Below, piece after piece: positions 27,686-37,177 of a stretch of 64,000 bases of DNA. The translations under genes and the position numbers were made by a program. The notes below the pieces were generated by a model. That model ran no database searches, had not been told where the DNA came from, and saw only the letters and a list, made by a program, of their open reading frames with translations. Source of the stretch: Sedimentimonas flavescens (GTDB lineage Bacteria; Pseudomonadota; Alphaproteobacteria; Rhodobacterales; Rhodobacteraceae); contig NZ_JAHVAI010000012.1 of the NCBI RefSeq assembly GCF_019264375.1, positions 1 through 64,000 of the forward strand. The letters are read 5' to 3'. Position 1 is the stretch's first letter. Every line of letters starts with the position of its first letter.

Positions 27686-28217
27686 TCCGCTGACCAGACG
27701 CCGGATCTTGCATCGCGCGCTCTATGTCGGGCTGGTGGCGGCGATCCTGTTCCTGCGTCTGCTGCCGGTCAACCCGATGGCCACTGGCATCCCCGGCCCC
27801 GACCTGACGCTCGCGCTGACGCTGGCCTGGGTTCTGCGCCGTCCCGATTACGTGCCCGCCCTACTGATCGCCGGGGCCTTCCTGCTCGAAGACCTGATGT
27901 TCTGGCGCCCCGTGGGCCTCTGGGCGCTGATCGTCCTTGTCGGGACCGAATTCCTGCGCGCCCGCGAAGGCGCCACGCGCGACCTGCCCTTCCTGCTGGA
28001 AATGGCGCTGGTGGCGGGCGTGATGGTCGCGATGCTGCTTTTGAATCGCATGATCCTGGGCCTTGCCATGGTCGATCAGCCTGCCCTTGGCCTTGAACTG
28101 CTGCGGCTGGTGATGACCCTGATCGCCTATCCTTTCGTCGTCGCCCTGTCGCGGCTTGCCTTCGGGTTGCGCCGCGCCGCACCGGGCGAGATCGACCCGC
28201 TCGGGCATCGGCTGTGA
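27678..28217 (+). CDS. mreD: Rod shape-determining protein MreD
   Basis: The 179-residue protein is very hydrophobic with about five transmembrane segments and an Arg-rich N-terminus, the usual MreD form. Sequence conservation in MreD is low, so the call rests mostly on topology and position between mreC and mrdA. It overlaps mreC by eight bases, which points to translational coupling. Confidence 0.9.
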   Translation: MVDPLTRRRILHRALYVGLVAAILFLRLLPVNPMATGIPGPDLTLALTLAWVLRRPDYVPALLIAGAFLLEDLMFWRPVGLWALIVLVGTEFLRAREGATRDLPFLLEMALVAGVMVAMLLLNRMILGLAMVDQPALGLELLRLVMTLIAYPFVVALSRLAFGLRRAAPGEIDPLGHRL

Positions 28218-28227
28218 GGGCGCGGGA

Positions 28228-30150
28228 ATGAGACACTCGGAAAAACAGACGCAGGAAAGCCGCTCGACGATCACCCGTCGCGGGTTGATGCTGGGCGCGG
28301 CGCAGGCGGCAATCGTCGCCACGCTTGGGCTCAGGATGCGCAAGATGCAGCTGGAGCAGGCCGACGAATACCGCCTGCTGGCCGAGGGCAACTCGGTCAA
28401 GATCCGCCTTATCCCGCCCGCCCGCGGCCTGATCCATGACCGCAACGGCACGATCATCGCGGGGAACGAGCAGAACTACCGCGTGACGATCACCCGCGAG
28501 GATGCCGGCGATGTCGAGCAGCTTCTGGCCGATCTGCGCCGCCTGATCGCGATCACCGACGAAGAGGCCGCCGAGGTTCTGGCCGAGATCAAGCGCCGCC
28601 CGCCGCACGCGCCGGTGACCGTCGCCGACCGGCTGAGCTGGGAGGAGTTCTCGCGCGTGGCCGTCAATGCCCCCGCCCTGCCCGGCGTGACGCCGGATGT
28701 GGGCCTGTCGCGGCTTTATCCGCAGCGGGGCGATTTTGCCCATGTCATCGGCTATGTCGGCCCGGTCTCGGATTACGACCTCAGCCAGATCGCCGACCCG
28801 GACCCGCTATTGCGTATTCCCAAGTTCCAGCTTGGCAAGCTGGGCGTCGAGGCCAAGCTTGAGGACGATCTGCGCGGCCATGCGGGCCAGCGCCGGGTTG
28901 AGGTGAACAGCGCTGGCCGCGAGATGCGCGAGCTGGACCGCCGCGAGGGCGACCCCGGCGTGAACCTGCAACTGACGCTCGATTACCGGCTGCAAAACTT
29001 CGCACACCAGCGGCTTGGCGAGGAGTCCGCCGCCGCCGTGGTGATGGATGTGACCAATGGCGATATCCTGGCGATCACCTCGGCACCGTCCTTCGACCCC
29101 AATCTCTTCGTGCGCGGGATCTCGTCTGCGGATTACCGCACGCTGACCAGTGACGATCACCGACCGCTTGCGGACAAGACGGTGCAGGGCCTCTACCCGC
29201 CCGGCTCGACCTTCAAGATGGTGACGGTGCTCGCGGCACTTGAAGGCGGCGTCATCGGCCCCGAGGAGACCGTCTATTGCCCCGGCCATATCGAGATGGG
29301 CGGGCGGCGCTTTCACTGCTGGAAGCGCGTGGGCCATGGCCGCGTGAATGTGGTGCAAAGCCTCGAGCAATCCTGCGACGTCTTCTACTACGAGGTCGCG
29401 CAGAAGATCGGCATCGACAAGATCGCCGAGATGGCGCGCAAACTCGGCCTTGGCACACGCCACGATCTGCCGATGTCGGCGGTGGCCGAGGGGATCGCCC
29501 CCACCAAGGCCTGGAAGCAGGAGCGCTACGGCAAGGAATGGCGGATCGGCGACACGATCAACTCGTCCATCGGGCAGGGCTATGTGCTGGCCTCGCCGCT
29601 ACAACTGGCGGTGATGACCTCGCGCATCGCGACGGGCCGCGCGATCAAGCCGCGCCTGATCCTGTCGCGCGACGGAGTTGAGGAGCCGCTGACCGAGGCT
29701 CCGCCTTTGGATCTGCAACCGGGCTGGCTCGAGCAGGTGCGGCGCGGGATGGACGCGGTGATCAACGGTTCGCGCGGCACGGCACGTGGATCGCGCATCG
29801 TCGCTGCCGAGTGGAGAATGGCCGGCAAGACCGGCACAAGCCAGGTGCGCTCTGCCGTGGTCGATAACAAGGAAGTCCCGTGGGAGCAGCGCGACCACGC
29901 GCTGTTTGTCTGCTATGCGCCGGCGGACAACCCAAAGTACGCGGTCGCGCTGATCGTTGAGCACGGCGGCGGCGGCTCGGCTGCGGCCGCACCGATCGCG
30001 CGCGACATCATGCTGTTTGCCCTGAACAACGGGCTGCCTCCGCTGGCTGCCTACCCGACCGAGCAGCGCGGCACGATCAAGACCCGGCTGGACGAAATGC
30101 AACTGATCGACCCCGAGACGGTCACCACGAGCGGCAAGAGCCGGGCCTGA
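28228..30150 (+). CDS. mrdA: Penicillin-binding protein 2 (elongasome transpeptidase)
   Basis: The 640-residue class B PBP has one N-terminal membrane segment, a dimerisation domain, and a transpeptidase domain. The active-site motif is SxxK (Ser327-Lys330 in PPGSTFKM), followed by the SCD triad segment in LEQSCDVFYYE and the KTG motif in MAGKTGTSQV. It cross-links peptidoglycan during side-wall growth as partner of RodA. The ATG at 28228 lies ten bases after mreD. A longer frame upstream overlaps mreD and was rejected. Confidence 0.96.
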   Translation: MRHSEKQTQESRSTITRRGLMLGAAQAAIVATLGLRMRKMQLEQADEYRLLAEGNSVKIRLIPPARGLIHDRNGTIIAGNEQNYRVTITREDAGDVEQLLADLRRLIAITDEEAAEVLAEIKRRPPHAPVTVADRLSWEEFSRVAVNAPALPGVTPDVGLSRLYPQRGDFAHVIGYVGPVSDYDLSQIADPDPLLRIPKFQLGKLGVEAKLEDDLRGHAGQRRVEVNSAGREMRELDRREGDPGVNLQLTLDYRLQNFAHQRLGEESAAAVVMDVTNGDILAITSAPSFDPNLFVRGISSADYRTLTSDDHRPLADKTVQGLYPPGSTFKMVTVLAALEGGVIGPEETVYCPGHIEMGGRRFHCWKRVGHGRVNVVQSLEQSCDVFYYEVAQKIGIDKIAEMARKLGLGTRHDLPMSAVAEGIAPTKAWKQERYGKEWRIGDTINSSIGQGYVLASPLQLAVMTSRIATGRAIKPRLILSRDGVEEPLTEAPPLDLQPGWLEQVRRGMDAVINGSRGTARGSRIVAAEWRMAGKTGTSQVRSAVVDNKEVPWEQRDHALFVCYAPADNPKYAVALIVEHGGGGSAAAAPIARDIMLFALNNGLPPLAAYPTEQRGTIKTRLDEMQLIDPETVTTSGKSRA

Positions 30151-30161
30151 GGGGGAATGGG

Positions 30162-31301
30162 ATGAGCTATCTCGAAAGCAATCTCAAGACGGTGCCGACC
30201 GGCCTGCGCAAGGTGCTTTACCTGAACTGGCCGCTCATCATCCTGCTGTCAGCGGTGGCGAGCTTCGGGTTCCTGATGCTCTACTCGGTCGCGGGCGGAG
30301 ATGCCGAGACCTGGGCCGAACCGCAGATGAAACGCTTTGCCGTCGGCATGATCGCGATGCTGATCGTGGGCTTCACCCCGATCTGGTTCTGGCGCAACAT
30401 CTCGGCGCTGGCCTATCTGTTCGCGCTGCTTTTGCTGGTGGCGGTCGAGTTCTTCGGCGACATCGGCATGGGGGCGCAGCGCTGGCTCGTGCTTGGCCCG
30501 ATCCGCCTGCAACCTTCCGAGTTGATGAAGATCGCCCTCGTGATGTTCCTGGCGGCCTATTACGACTGGCTCGGCGTCAAGAAGGTCTCGCGCCCGCTTT
30601 GGGTGCTGATCCCGGTGGCGATCATCCTCGTGCCGACATTCCTCGTGCTGACCCAGCCCGACCTCGGCACGGCGGTGATGCTGGTTCTGGGCGGCGGTTT
30701 TGTCATGTTCGCCGCCGGGGTCAGCCTCTGGTATTTCGGCACCGTCATCGCGCTGGTCGTGGCGCTGGTTTTCGGCGTTCTGGAAAGCCGCGGGACCGAC
30801 TGGCAGTTGCTGCACGACTACCAGTTCAAGCGGATCGACACCTTCCTCGACCCCTCGGCCGACCCGCTTGGCGCCGGCTACAACATCACGCAGGCGCAGA
30901 TCGCGCTTGGTTCGGGCGGCTGGTCGGGGCGCGGCTTCATGCAGGGCACCCAGTCGCGGCTCAACTTCCTGCCCGAGAAGCACACCGATTTCATCTTTAC
31001 CACACTCGCGGAGGAGTTCGGCTTTGCCGGGGCCTTCTCGCTCCTGATGCTCTACGCCGGGATCATCGCTTTTTGCATCTATGCCGCGCTGATCAACAAG
31101 GATCGCTTCTCAAGCCTGCTGACATTGGGCATCGCGGGGACGTTCTTTTTCTTCTTCGCGATCAACATGGGCATGGTGATGGGGCTCTTGCCGGTGGTGG
31201 GCGTGCCATTACCCCTTGTGTCCTACGGCGGGACGGCGATGATGATCCTTCTGGCCGCCTTCGGGCTGGTGCAGAGCGCGCATATCCATCGCCCGAGGTA
31301 A
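30162..31301 (+). CDS. rodA: Peptidoglycan glycosyltransferase RodA (SEDS)
   Basis: The 379-residue polytopic protein has about ten transmembrane segments and the SEDS-family motifs: LQPSELMKIALVMFLA, LTQPDLGTA, and SRLNFLPEKHTDFIFTTLAEEFG. It polymerises glycan strands in complex with PBP2. It is last in the mre/mrd operon; the next gene starts two bases later and could be co-transcribed. Confidence 0.96.
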   Translation: MSYLESNLKTVPTGLRKVLYLNWPLIILLSAVASFGFLMLYSVAGGDAETWAEPQMKRFAVGMIAMLIVGFTPIWFWRNISALAYLFALLLLVAVEFFGDIGMGAQRWLVLGPIRLQPSELMKIALVMFLAAYYDWLGVKKVSRPLWVLIPVAIILVPTFLVLTQPDLGTAVMLVLGGGFVMFAAGVSLWYFGTVIALVVALVFGVLESRGTDWQLLHDYQFKRIDTFLDPSADPLGAGYNITQAQIALGSGGWSGRGFMQGTQSRLNFLPEKHTDFIFTTLAEEFGFAGAFSLLMLYAGIIAFCIYAALINKDRFSSLLTLGIAGTFFFFFAINMGMVMGLLPVVGVPLPLVSYGGTAMMILLAAFGLVQSAHIHRPR

Positions 31302-31302
31302 G

Positions 31303-32238
31303 ATGCTGACGATCCTTTACGATGGCGCGGCCAAGATGTGGCCCGTCTATCAACCCGCCCTCAGCACCGCGCTGGCCGAGGCGGGCATTGCCGCGCGCCT
31401 TGCGCTACCCGGCGAGGTCGCGCCCGAGGCCGTGGATTACATCGTCTATGCGCCGACCGGCCCGGTGCAGGATTTCACGCCCTTCATCCGCGCCAAGGCG
31501 GTCCTGAGCCTCTGGGCCGGGGTCGAGCGCGTTGTCGGCAACGCCACCCTGACCCAACCGCTTTGCCGCATGGTCGATGAGGGGCTGGAGCGCGGCATGA
31601 TCGAATGGGTCACTGGCCATGTGCTGCGCGCCCATCTCGGGATGGACAAGCACATCCTCGACCAAAGCGGAAAGTGGGAGCAGATCGCCCCGCCGCTCGC
31701 GCCCGAACGTTCCGTCGTGATCCTGGGGCTTGGGGCGCTTGGCGCGGCCTGCGCGCGCACGCTGGCAAGCCTTGGTTTTCGGGTCAGCGGCTGGAGCCGG
31801 ACACCGAAAGAGATCACTGGCGTCGACTGCCTGTCCGGCACGGACGGCCTGCGCAAGGCGCTTGCCCGCGCCGAGATCCTTGTCACGATCCTGCCCAACA
31901 CGCCCGAGACCACCAACCTTCTGAACGCCGAGACGCTTGCGCAGATGCCGCGTGGCGCGGTGATCCTGAACCCGGGCCGTGGCAATATGATCGACGATGA
32001 CGCGCTTCTGGCGGCGCTCGACTCCGGGCAGATCGGTCAGGCGACGCTGGACGTGTTCCGCATTGAGCCCCTGCCGCCCGAGCACCCCTATTGGGCGCAT
32101 CCGCACGTCACCGTCACCCCCCACATCGCCGCTGAAACACGGCCCTCCTCGGCCGCGCGGGTCATTGTCGAGAACATCCGGCGCGGCGAGGCGGGCGAGC
32201 CATTCCTCAACCGCGTCGATCGCGACCGGGGTTACTAA
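31303..32238 (+). CDS. Glyoxylate/hydroxypyruvate reductase A-type 2-hydroxyacid dehydrogenase
   Basis: The 311-residue protein has the NAD(P)-binding fold of D-2-hydroxyacid dehydrogenases (VVILGLGALGAACARTL), the VTILPNTPETTNLLNAE segment, the NPGRGNMIDDDALL motif with the catalytic Arg/Asp region, and a His in TPHIAAETRP. It resembles GhrA, which reduces glyoxylate or hydroxypyruvate. Its start lies two bases after rodA, so it may ride on the mre operon. It converges with the kinase gene and overlaps its end by four bases. Confidence 0.85.
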   Translation: MLTILYDGAAKMWPVYQPALSTALAEAGIAARLALPGEVAPEAVDYIVYAPTGPVQDFTPFIRAKAVLSLWAGVERVVGNATLTQPLCRMVDEGLERGMIEWVTGHVLRAHLGMDKHILDQSGKWEQIAPPLAPERSVVILGLGALGAACARTLASLGFRVSGWSRTPKEITGVDCLSGTDGLRKALARAEILVTILPNTPETTNLLNAETLAQMPRGAVILNPGRGNMIDDDALLAALDSGQIGQATLDVFRIEPLPPEHPYWAHPHVTVTPHIAAETRPSSAARVIVENIRRGEAGEPFLNRVDRDRGY

Positions 32239-33161
32239 AGTTCCTCGCGCCAGGGCGGGTTCGCGCCCGCGCGGCTGACGGTGATCCCCGCGACGCGCGC
32301 ACCAAAGGCCAGCGCGGTGCGCAACGCCTCCGGTCCGACCCCGCGCACCCCGGCCTTGCTCAGCAGGCCGAAACTGGCCAACCGGTCGAGCACACCGGCG
32401 TTGAACGTATCGCCCGCGCCGACCGTATCGACGACGGCGACCTTGTTCGCCGCGATGCTGACCTCGGTCCCGTCCGCCGTCCAGGCCATAGCCCCTTCGC
32501 CCCCGCGCGTCACCAGCACCAGCGCGGGCCCATGCGCCTGCAACAACACGGCCTTCTCGGCCAGCCCTCCGGGGCCGGGGATCAGCCAGTGCAGATCCTC
32601 GTCCGAGACCTTCACGATGTCAGCCCTTGCAAACATCCGGTCGAGCCGCGCACGGAAGGCCGCCTCATCGCGAATGAAACCGGGGCGGATATTCGGGTCG
32701 ATCATCACCGCGCGGGTTGCGCCCTCGCGTTCGAGCAAGGCCGCATAGGCCTCGGCCCCCGGCTCGCAGGCAAGGCTGATACCACCGAAGAAAAGCGCGT
32801 CCACCCTGTCCGGCAGGCTTGGCAGATCCTCGGGCGCGATCATCCGCCCGGCCGAGTTCTCGTCGTAGAAGGTGTAGCTTGCATGGCCCTCGCGCAGTTG
32901 CACGAAGGCCAGCGTCGTCAGCCGGTCCGAGTAGATCACCTGCGAGGCATCCACCCCGCTTGCCGCCAGCGCGGAGGCCAGTTGCGCGCCGAAAAGATCG
33001 GTCGAGAGGCCCGTCAGCATGCCGACGTCGGCGCCAAGGCGGCCAAGCGCGATGGCGGTATTGAACACCGCGCCGCCCGAATGGGGCGCAAAGGCGTTGC
33101 CGCCCTCGGCGGTGTGAGCCGGGATCATGTCAATCAGGGCCTCACCACAGCACAGGATCAT
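32235..33161 (-). CDS. PfkB family sugar kinase (fructokinase-like)
   Basis: The 308-residue protein starts ILCCGEALIDMIP and contains GGAVFNTAIALGRLGADVG and the C-terminal DTVGAGDTFNAGVLDRL signature with the catalytic base. These match ribokinase-family fructokinases. It is the second PfkB kinase in the window and is only distantly similar to the one near 19 kb. No transport gene is adjacent, so the natural sugar is open. Confidence 0.84.
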   Translation of the reverse strand: MILCCGEALIDMIPAHTAEGGNAFAPHSGGAVFNTAIALGRLGADVGMLTGLSTDLFGAQLASALAASGVDASQVIYSDRLTTLAFVQLREGHASYTFYDENSAGRMIAPEDLPSLPDRVDALFFGGISLACEPGAEAYAALLEREGATRAVMIDPNIRPGFIRDEAAFRARLDRMFARADIVKVSDEDLHWLIPGPGGLAEKAVLLQAHGPALVLVTRGGEGAMAWTADGTEVSIAANKVAVVDTVGAGDTFNAGVLDRLASFGLLSKAGVRGVGPEALRTALAFGARVAGITVSRAGANPPWREEL

Positions 33162-33554
33162 CGACTTACCCTTTCAGATAGGCGCTCAGCGCGGCCACTT
33201 GCCAAAGGCCTACGCAAAGCGCGGCTCATCCGCAAGATTGCCTTAGAGCGCGCGGTTCTCCAGCCAAATCTGCGGGTTGGTGCAAGCAGTCGCGAGGCGC
33301 GAGGGGACCGGGTTGACTACATCGTGCAGAGTATCAAGACGCGACACCACGCAGAAACCCTTGGCAATCGGGCGATGCCTTCGGTCGCCGCCGGGACAAC
33401 GATACAAGTCGCGAAATCGGCCATCTCCTCGCGCATTTGCGCGACCTAGGGGGTGCCGACACTATCACGATGGGCCTGACACGCGGCGCCAAGCGTCCGG
33501 GCCGGGAAGGCCTCGCACTCGAAGATGGCCCGATCGAAGAGACGTTTGGCGGGA
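33162..33554. other. Gene-free stretch between the sugar kinase and hisG
   Basis: Almost 400 bases separate two leftward genes. I see short open frames in several directions but none with a recognisable motif, codon bias and ribosome site. The composition is a little lower in G+C than the neighbours. It must contain the kinase promoter and possibly the hisG terminator, but I cannot point to either. Confidence 0.4.
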
Positions 33555-34259
33555 TCAGAGCCGTGGCGGCGCAACGCCAAGCTGCGCGGCAAGCGCGGTC
33601 AGCGCCCCCTCTTGCCCCTGCCAGTCGGCGGCCCGCGCGGCGAACAGTGTCGCCTGGCTCTGGTGGATCAGCCCGTCCGACAGGATCTTGAGGTGGTTGG
33701 CGCGCAGCGTCTCGCCCGACGAGGTGATATCGGCGATCGCCTCGGCGGTGAGGTTCTTCACCGTCCCCTCGGTCGCGCCCTGACTATCGACCAGCTGATA
33801 GTCGGCCACGCCCTCGCGGGTCAGGAACTCGCGCACAAGGCGGTGGTATTTGGTGGCGATGCGCAGGCGGAATCCATGCGCGGCGCGGAAAGCATGCGCG
33901 GCGGCGTCCAGATCCTCCAGCGTGTCCACATCCGCCCAGCAGGTCGGCACGGCAATGATCAGATCGGCATGGCCAAAGCCCATCGGCGCAAGCTCGGCCA
34001 CCTGGGTTTCCCAGTCGGCCAGCTTGTCGCGCACAAGGTCGGACCCGGTGACGCCCATATGGATGCGCCCGGCAGCCAGCTCGCGCGGGATCTCGCCCGC
34101 CGACAGCAGCACCAGCTCGACCCCCTCGGCGCCGTCCACGGCCCCGGCATATTCGCGCTCGGACCCGGTGCGGCGCAGCGTGATCCCGCGTTCGGCGAAC
34201 CACTCGAAGGTCTTTTCCATCAACCGGCCCTTGGAGGGCACGCCCAGCTTGATCGTCAT
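33555..34259 (-). CDS. hisG: ATP phosphoribosyltransferase, short catalytic subunit
   Basis: The 234-residue protein starts IKLGVPSKGRLMEKT and is the short form of HisG lacking the C-terminal regulatory domain. VTGSDLVRDKL and the Gly/Ser-rich QGATEGTVKNLTAE phosphoribosyl-binding segment are present. The short form needs HisZ as regulatory partner, and hisZ is the gene directly upstream, overlapping by four bases. It catalyses the first step of histidine synthesis. Confidence 0.95.
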   Translation of the reverse strand: MTIKLGVPSKGRLMEKTFEWFAERGITLRRTGSEREYAGAVDGAEGVELVLLSAGEIPRELAAGRIHMGVTGSDLVRDKLADWETQVAELAPMGFGHADLIIAVPTCWADVDTLEDLDAAAHAFRAAHGFRLRIATKYHRLVREFLTREGVADYQLVDSQGATEGTVKNLTAEAIADITSSGETLRANHLKILSDGLIHQSQATLFAARAADWQGQEGALTALAAQLGVAPPRL

Positions 34260-35326
34260 GCCAGCCCCTCCAGATCGGCGACCAGTCCGGGGCGGATCAC
34301 GCCGCCCACGGCGGGGATCTCGCGCCCCTGCCCCAAGACGCGGGTCAGCGCATCATAGCGCCCGCCCGAGGCCACGGGGGGCAGCGCGGGATCGGCGGCC
34401 GACAGCGTAAAGACGAAGCCGTCGTAATATTCCATCGTGGTGCGGCCATGGCTCGCGTCGAAGGTCAGCGCCGACAGATCCACCCCGCGCTTGTCGAGCG
34501 CCGACAGGCGGCGTTCGAGCCGCTCGGTCGCCGCCTCGATAGCGGGCAGGTCCAGCGCACGAAGCCGCGCGGGCGCCTCGATAGCCGGGCAGCGCAGGGC
34601 AAAGAGCGCATCGAGCCGCGCCACATCCGCCGTGGCAATCGGCGCGGCCTCGGCGTCGCGGGTCAGCCGCGCAATGCGGTCTTCCATCTCGGCAGGTGCG
34701 CGCATTCCGATCCAGGGCGCGTCAGAGCGGCCACCGGCCAGAACGGCCGCGCGGGTCTCGGGCGCTGGCACGAGGCCCGCATAGCGCGCCATCAGCTTGT
34801 GAAAGCGCTGCGGGCGCCAGATGTGCCGCGCCAGCGCCGCCTTGCGCTCGGGGATCGTGTCGAGCCCTTCGACCGCCGCACTCAGGATACCGATGTCACC
34901 AATGGTCGCGTTGAGCCCCAGCGGCGCCAAAGCGCCCGCGATCAGCGCGAAAACCTCGGCATCGGCGGCCTCGGGATCGGCGCGATCAAAGACCTCGTAG
35001 CCGAGCTGATTATATTCGGAAACGCGGGAGGCGCCGCGGTGATCCTGCTTGCGGAAGACCTCGCCCAGATAGCAATAGCGCGCGGGCTCGGCACCATTGG
35101 CCATGTGTTCCTGCACGACCGGAACGGTAAAGTCCGGGCGCAGCATGATCTCGCCACGCAGCGGGTCGGCGGTGACATAGGCGCGGGCACGAATATCCTC
35201 GCCGTAAAGGTCCAGAAGCGCCTCGGCCGGTTGCAGGAGGTCGGGTGCGATCTCGACGGCACCCGCCGCGCGGAAAGCGGCCAGGTAGCGCTTGCCGGTG
35301 GCGCGGGCTGCGGCTTTGCTGGCCAT
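34256..35326 (-). CDS. hisZ: ATP phosphoribosyltransferase regulatory subunit HisZ
   Basis: The 356-residue protein looks like a histidyl-tRNA synthetase catalytic domain without tRNA-charging function. It has motif 2-like RYCYLGEVFRKQDHRGASRVSEYNQLGYE and a C-terminal ASGGRYDAL motif 3-like segment. It forms an octamer with the short HisG and confers histidine feedback. Its ATG (35324-35326) overlaps the hisS stop by one base. I set the start at [12 protein letters not shown]; the longer frame runs into hisS coding. Confidence 0.93.
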   Translation of the reverse strand: MASKAAARATGKRYLAAFRAAGAVEIAPDLLQPAEALLDLYGEDIRARAYVTADPLRGEIMLRPDFTVPVVQEHMANGAEPARYCYLGEVFRKQDHRGASRVSEYNQLGYEVFDRADPEAADAEVFALIAGALAPLGLNATIGDIGILSAAVEGLDTIPERKAALARHIWRPQRFHKLMARYAGLVPAPETRAAVLAGGRSDAPWIGMRAPAEMEDRIARLTRDAEAAPIATADVARLDALFALRCPAIEAPARLRALDLPAIEAATERLERRLSALDKRGVDLSALTFDASHGRTTMEYYDGFVFTLSAADPALPPVASGGRYDALTRVLGQGREIPAVGGVIRPGLVADLEGLA

Positions 35327-36813
35327 TACGCCCCCAACATCTTCTTCACGGTAGCAACCATGTCGGCGCGGGTCACCTCGACCTGCGCGGGCTGCTCTTT
35401 CCACTCTTCAAGGCTGGCCGAGGCCGCGATCTTGGCCCCGAGCACCAGATCCTTGATCTGCACGACGCCGCGCGTGGCCTCGTCGGTGCCCTGGATGATG
35501 GCCACCGGGCTTTCGCGCTTGTCGGCGTATTTGAGCTGGTTGCCGAAGTTCTTCGGATTGCCCAGGTAGACTTCGGCGCGGATACCCGCGCGGCGCAGCT
35601 CGGACGCCATGCCAAGGTAATCGCCCATCCGGTCGCGGTCCATCACCGTCACGACGACCGGCCCCTTGGCGACGCCACCGATGCGGCCCTTGGCCCGCAG
35701 CGCCGAAAGAAGCCGGTCAACACCGATCGAGACGCCCGTCGCCGGCACCGCCTGCCCGGTGAAGCGCTTGACCAGATCGTCATAGCGCCCGCCGCCCGCG
35801 ACCGAGCCGAACTGCCGCTTGCGGCCCTTCTCGTCGAGGATTTCAAAGGTCAGCTCGGCCTCGAACACCGGGCCGGTGTAATACCCCAGACCCCGCACGA
35901 CCGAGGGGTCGATCACGATACGGTCGGGACCATAGCCCTGGCTGTCAAGAAGCGAGGCGATCAGCTCCAGCTCATCGACACCCTCGATTCCACGGCTCGA
36001 GTTCGCAAGCTGCTGTCTCAAGCCCGCTATCGTCTCCTCATTGCTTGAGAGCCGCTGCATCAAAGTCGTCGTGAGCCACACCGCTTGAAGGTGCTCCAAG
36101 CCGGCACCGTCCGTAAAGTCGCCCGACTCATCTTTCCGCCCGGAAGTCAGCAGTTGTTCAACTCCTGCCGCTCCGAAGCGATCCATTTTGTCGATCGCTC
36201 GCATAGCGATGCCACGCTCATGCTGTTTGATTTCTGGATCGCTAGGATCCAGAAGACCGACGCACTCCATAATGCCATCGAGCACCTTGCGGTTGTTAAC
36301 CCGCACGATGTAATCGCCACGCGGAATTCCCACGGCCTCCAGCGCATCGGCAAGCATCCCGCAGATCTCCGCATCCGCCGCGACCGAGGGCGCGCCCACC
36401 GTATCGGCATCGCATTGGTAGAACTGGCGAAAACGCCCCGGGCCGGGCTTTTCGTTGCGCCACACCGGACCCATCGTATAGCGCCGATAAGGCGCAGGCA
36501 GATCGTTGCGGAACTGCGCGGCCACGCGCGCCAGCGGCGCCGTCATGTCATAGCGCAGCGCCAGCCAGTCGCCGCCCTCGTCCTGCCAGGCAAAGACACC
36601 CTCGTTCGGGCGATCCACGTCGGGCAGAAACTTGCCAAGCGCCTCGACCGTCTCGACCGCGCTCGTCTCAAGCGGATCGAACCCATGGGCCCGGTAGACC
36701 TCGGCAATCGTGGCGAGCATCTCTGCCCGCTCGGTCACCTCCGCCCCGAAATAGTCGCGGAAACCCTTGGGGGTTTCAGCGCGGGGACGGCGGGGGGCTT
36801 TGTCCTTGGCCAT
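35326..36813 (-). CDS. hisS: Histidyl-tRNA synthetase
   Basis: The 495-residue class II synthetase has motif 1 near [11 protein letters not shown], motif 2 in [25 protein letters not shown], the HisA segment [14 protein letters not shown] and motif 3 in [12 protein letters not shown], followed by an anticodon-binding domain. It is the first gene of hisS-hisZ-hisG. Residues about 168-275 (bases 35990-36310) are encoded by a distinctly lower-GC stretch with codons (ATA, AGA, TTG, CCT) that are rare in the rest of the gene, suggesting an imported segment. The start ATG at 36811-36813 was chosen over an unlikely extension of several hundred codons. Confidence 0.95.
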   Translation of the reverse strand: MAKDKAPRRPRAETPKGFRDYFGAEVTERAEMLATIAEVYRAHGFDPLETSAVETVEALGKFLPDVDRPNEGVFAWQDEGGDWLALRYDMTAPLARVAAQFRNDLPAPYRRYTMGPVWRNEKPGPGRFRQFYQCDADTVGAPSVAADAEICGMLADALEAVGIPRGDYIVRVNNRKVLDGIMECVGLLDPSDPEIKQHERGIAMRAIDKMDRFGAAGVEQLLTSGRKDESGDFTDGAGLEHLQAVWLTTTLMQRLSSNEETIAGLRQQLANSSRGIEGVDELELIASLLDSQGYGPDRIVIDPSVVRGLGYYTGPVFEAELTFEILDEKGRKRQFGSVAGGGRYDDLVKRFTGQAVPATGVSIGVDRLLSALRAKGRIGGVAKGPVVVTVMDRDRMGDYLGMASELRRAGIRAEVYLGNPKNFGNQLKYADKRESPVAIIQGTDEATRGVVQIKDLVLGAKIAASASLEEWKEQPAQVEVTRADMVATVKKMLGA

Positions 36814-36909
36814 GGGTCCACTCCGGCTTGCACCTTGTTGCATCTCGCGCGAGGGTGTAGCGGAAGGGCCGCGGCGCGGCAAGCCAAGGATGGCAGGGGG
36901 AACAGGGCG

Positions 36910-37116
36910 ATGCAGGACAGGATGGACCGCGCAGAGGAAGAACTCGCGCATCTGGCGCGCACGGTCGAGGAACTCTCGGACATCGTCGCCCGCCAGACGA
37001 TCGAGATCGAGCGCCTGAGCCGCAAGGTCGGCCTCTTGATGGAGCGCGAAGCCGAGCGCGAGTATGCCTCGGGCGGGCAGATCCCGCTGGCCGACCAGAA
37101 ACCGCCGCATTGGTAA
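36910..37116 (+). CDS. slyX: SlyX family protein
   Basis: The 68-residue protein is a short coiled coil ([35 protein letters not shown]) ending in QKPPHW. The final PPHW/PPHY is the signature of SlyX proteins. The function is unknown. It is divergent from hisS, with an SD-like AGGGG-rich sequence ahead of the ATG. Confidence 0.85.
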   Translation: MQDRMDRAEEELAHLARTVEELSDIVARQTIEIERLSRKVGLLMEREAEREYASGGQIPLADQKPPHW

Positions 37117-37177
37117 GCGCGCTTGTCCTTTCGTGCCGGTGCTGTAAGTCTTGGCGCGAACAGGACGCCCGGCGGAC

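Noticed and set aside
33162-33449. Possible small gene or gene remnant between the kinase and hisG
   Set aside because: Frames on both strands are short or run antisense through the kinase; no motif or ribosome site.
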